Assembly: GCA_029240475.1 (NCBI GenBank)
Contig: JAREAF010000088.1
Location: forward strand, 1 to 8,987
Source of the DNA: Rhodospirillales bacterium
Lineage (GTDB): Bacteria > Pseudomonadota > Alphaproteobacteria > JAREAF01
Reading direction: 5' to 3'
Length of the DNA: 8,987 nt
Under the pieces are notes generated by a model, which searched no databases, was not told where the DNA came from, and saw only the letters and a program-made list of their open reading frames with translations. A program made the translations under genes and the position numbers. Shown here piece after piece: positions 7,999-8,987 of the stretch (positions within the stretch are counted from its first letter, which is position 1; every line of letters begins with the position of its first letter).

Positions 7999-8987
7999 AA
8001 GACGCCGATGTCCCCCGCATCCAGCAATCCTTCCCCGGTGCCGGGCCGCTTCTCCTGGCTTTGCCGGACCGCCGCGTCGACTTGTCCCGTGACGATCAGG
8101 TGCTGGGCGAAATAGCGCCAGTTCAGATGCGTGGCCACCGGGCGGGCCAGACCGAAGGTCGCGCCCACCAGCAGCGCCTGCAACAGGATCATGCCGATGA
8201 TGCCGATGATGCTGGCGTCCGTCCCGAACTGGACGCCGGCGACCGAGGTCGAGTTCAGCGTATGGCGATAGACCACGATCGAATAGACCAGCAACAGAAG
8301 GCCGCCCAGGATCTCAACCAGGATGAGACCGACGACGCCGGCGCCGATGGCTGCGACCAGCCCCGCCCCTTCGAGGCTGCCGAACGCGGCGGGCGCGAGC
8401 GCCACCAGCGCCAGGATCAGCCCGGCAATCACCATCCAGGCGACGAGCCAGGCGCCGAACACCGCGCGCACCGATCCCGAGAACTCGAACGGCGCGGTGC
8501 CGAATCGCATGCGCGTGATGCGATAGCGGGCGAGATCGATGCTGCGGAACGGCACCGCCTGGAACAGGGTGAAGGGCATCACCAGGCTCCAGCCATGCGC
8601 GCGCATCGCATAGACGAGGCCCGAGCCGACCATGGCGCCGCGGATGCCGCGCCAGCGGGTCCGGCTCAAGCGGTAGCGCAAGCCCCAATAAGCCGCGGCC
8701 GGGGCGAGCAGGAAGACGGCCAGGATGGGCAAGGTCTGCGCGAGGACGGACCCCAGCGCGTTCCCCAGGAAGGTCAGCACGATGCCGGGCAGCGCCAGCA
8801 GCAGCAGGAAACCGGCCGCTTTGAGAAAGCCGAGCGCCAGCTCGCCGCCCGTGCCGGTCCACTCGAACGGGTCCCCGTCGAGCGAAAGCTGGGACAAGTG
8901 GTAGCGCCGCTCCTTGGCAGCGGCCCAGAAATTGTAGAAGCCGAGCGTCGGGATCGCGAGCAGCAGCTTGATCAGGAAGATCTTGTA
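7995..8987 (-). CDS. DUF898 (YjgN-like) multi-spanning membrane protein, 5' end outside the window
   Basis: The frame is open through the right edge of the window, giving 330 visible residues. The apparent TTG start at 8897 is internal: the codons above it encode GFYNFWAAAKERRYHLSQ, a hallmark of this family, so the true start lies beyond 8987. The family motif FYNFWA followed by basic residues and SLDGDPFEWTGTGGEL marks the first domain unit. YRLSRTRWRGIRG and the later RYRITRMRFGTAPFEFSGS and YRHTLNSTSVAGVQFG show the same strand-loop-helix pattern repeated. About six or more hydrophobic helices separate these segments, so it is an inner-membrane protein. Its function is unknown. It overlaps the M48 peptidase gene by 4 nt, and this pairing with an M48 peptidase occurs, as I recall, in other proteobacteria. 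They may therefore act together in the envelope, with the membrane protein as a possible scaffold or substrate channel. This is inference. Confidence 0.88.
   Translation of the reverse strand, partial: YKIFLIKLLLAIPTLGFYNFWAAAKERRYHLSQLSLDGDPFEWTGTGGELALGFLKAAGFLLLLALPGIVLTFLGNALGSVLAQTLPILAVFLLAPAAAYWGLRYRLSRTRWRGIRGAMVGSGLVYAMRAHGWSLVMPFTLFQAVPFRSIDLARYRITRMRFGTAPFEFSGSVRAVFGAWLVAWMVIAGLILALVALAPAAFGSLEGAGLVAAIGAGVVGLILVEILGGLLLLVYSIVVYRHTLNSTSVAGVQFGTDASIIGIIGMILLQALLVGATFGLARPVATHLNWRYFAQHLIVTGQVDAAVRQSQEKRPGTGEGLLDAGDIGVL

Noticed and set aside
6856..8115. 419-codon plus-strand open frame antisense to the M48 gene
   Set aside because: Shadow frame. The minus-strand product has intact HEVGH and ExxxD motifs, and the plus-strand one has none.

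Overview
GC-rich chromosomal window from what is most likely an alphaproteobacterium. The Ccr and Mcd proteins have the architecture and motifs of Rhodobacter/Rhodospirillum-type enzymes, and the order adenosyltransferase-etfB-etfA-hbd is, from memory, common in that class. Every gene I can support lies on the minus strand, so transcription runs from high to low coordinates. I see no mobile element, RNA gene, CRISPR array or sign of recent transfer; this is core metabolism.

Layout in the direction of transcription. (1) 8987-6943: an envelope pair, a DUF898/YjgN-like multi-spanning membrane protein (5' end cut by the window edge) overlapping by 4 nt (GTGA) a membrane-anchored M48 zinc peptidase. 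(2) 6942-6836: a 107-nt intergenic region with a long inverted repeat and a short TTGC-N3-GCAA palindrome in front of ccr. (3) 6835-3040: ccr (crotonyl-CoA carboxylase/reductase), mcd (methylsuccinyl-CoA dehydrogenase), a 65-residue HIG1-like twin-transmembrane protein and a PduO-type cobalamin adenosyltransferase, with gaps of 15, 51 and 28 nt. (4) 3039-2925: a 115-nt gap with a good sigma-70-like promoter. (5) 2924-335: etfB, etfA and hbd, with gaps of 3 and 22 nt, ended by a hairpin at 308-328. (6) 334-80 has no convincing gene. A possible new gene start lies at 79-1.

How the genes fit together: Ccr and Mcd are two signature enzymes of the ethylmalonyl-CoA pathway, which assimilates acetyl-CoA in organisms lacking isocitrate lyase. 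Ccr makes ethylmalonyl-CoA from crotonyl-CoA, CO2 and NADPH. After isomerisation to methylsuccinyl-CoA by a B12-dependent mutase (not in this window), Mcd oxidises it to mesaconyl-CoA and passes electrons to an electron transfer flavoprotein. The adenosyltransferase makes the adenosylcobalamin needed by the ethylmalonyl-CoA and methylmalonyl-CoA mutases. EtfAB is the probable electron acceptor of Mcd and of other acyl-CoA dehydrogenases, and Hbd links C4 acyl-CoA metabolism to NAD. The window thus holds a compact part of a C2/C4 acyl-CoA module. No wholly new system is evident. The least explained items are the HIG1-like protein inside the module, the ccr upstream repeats, and the DUF898-M48 pair.
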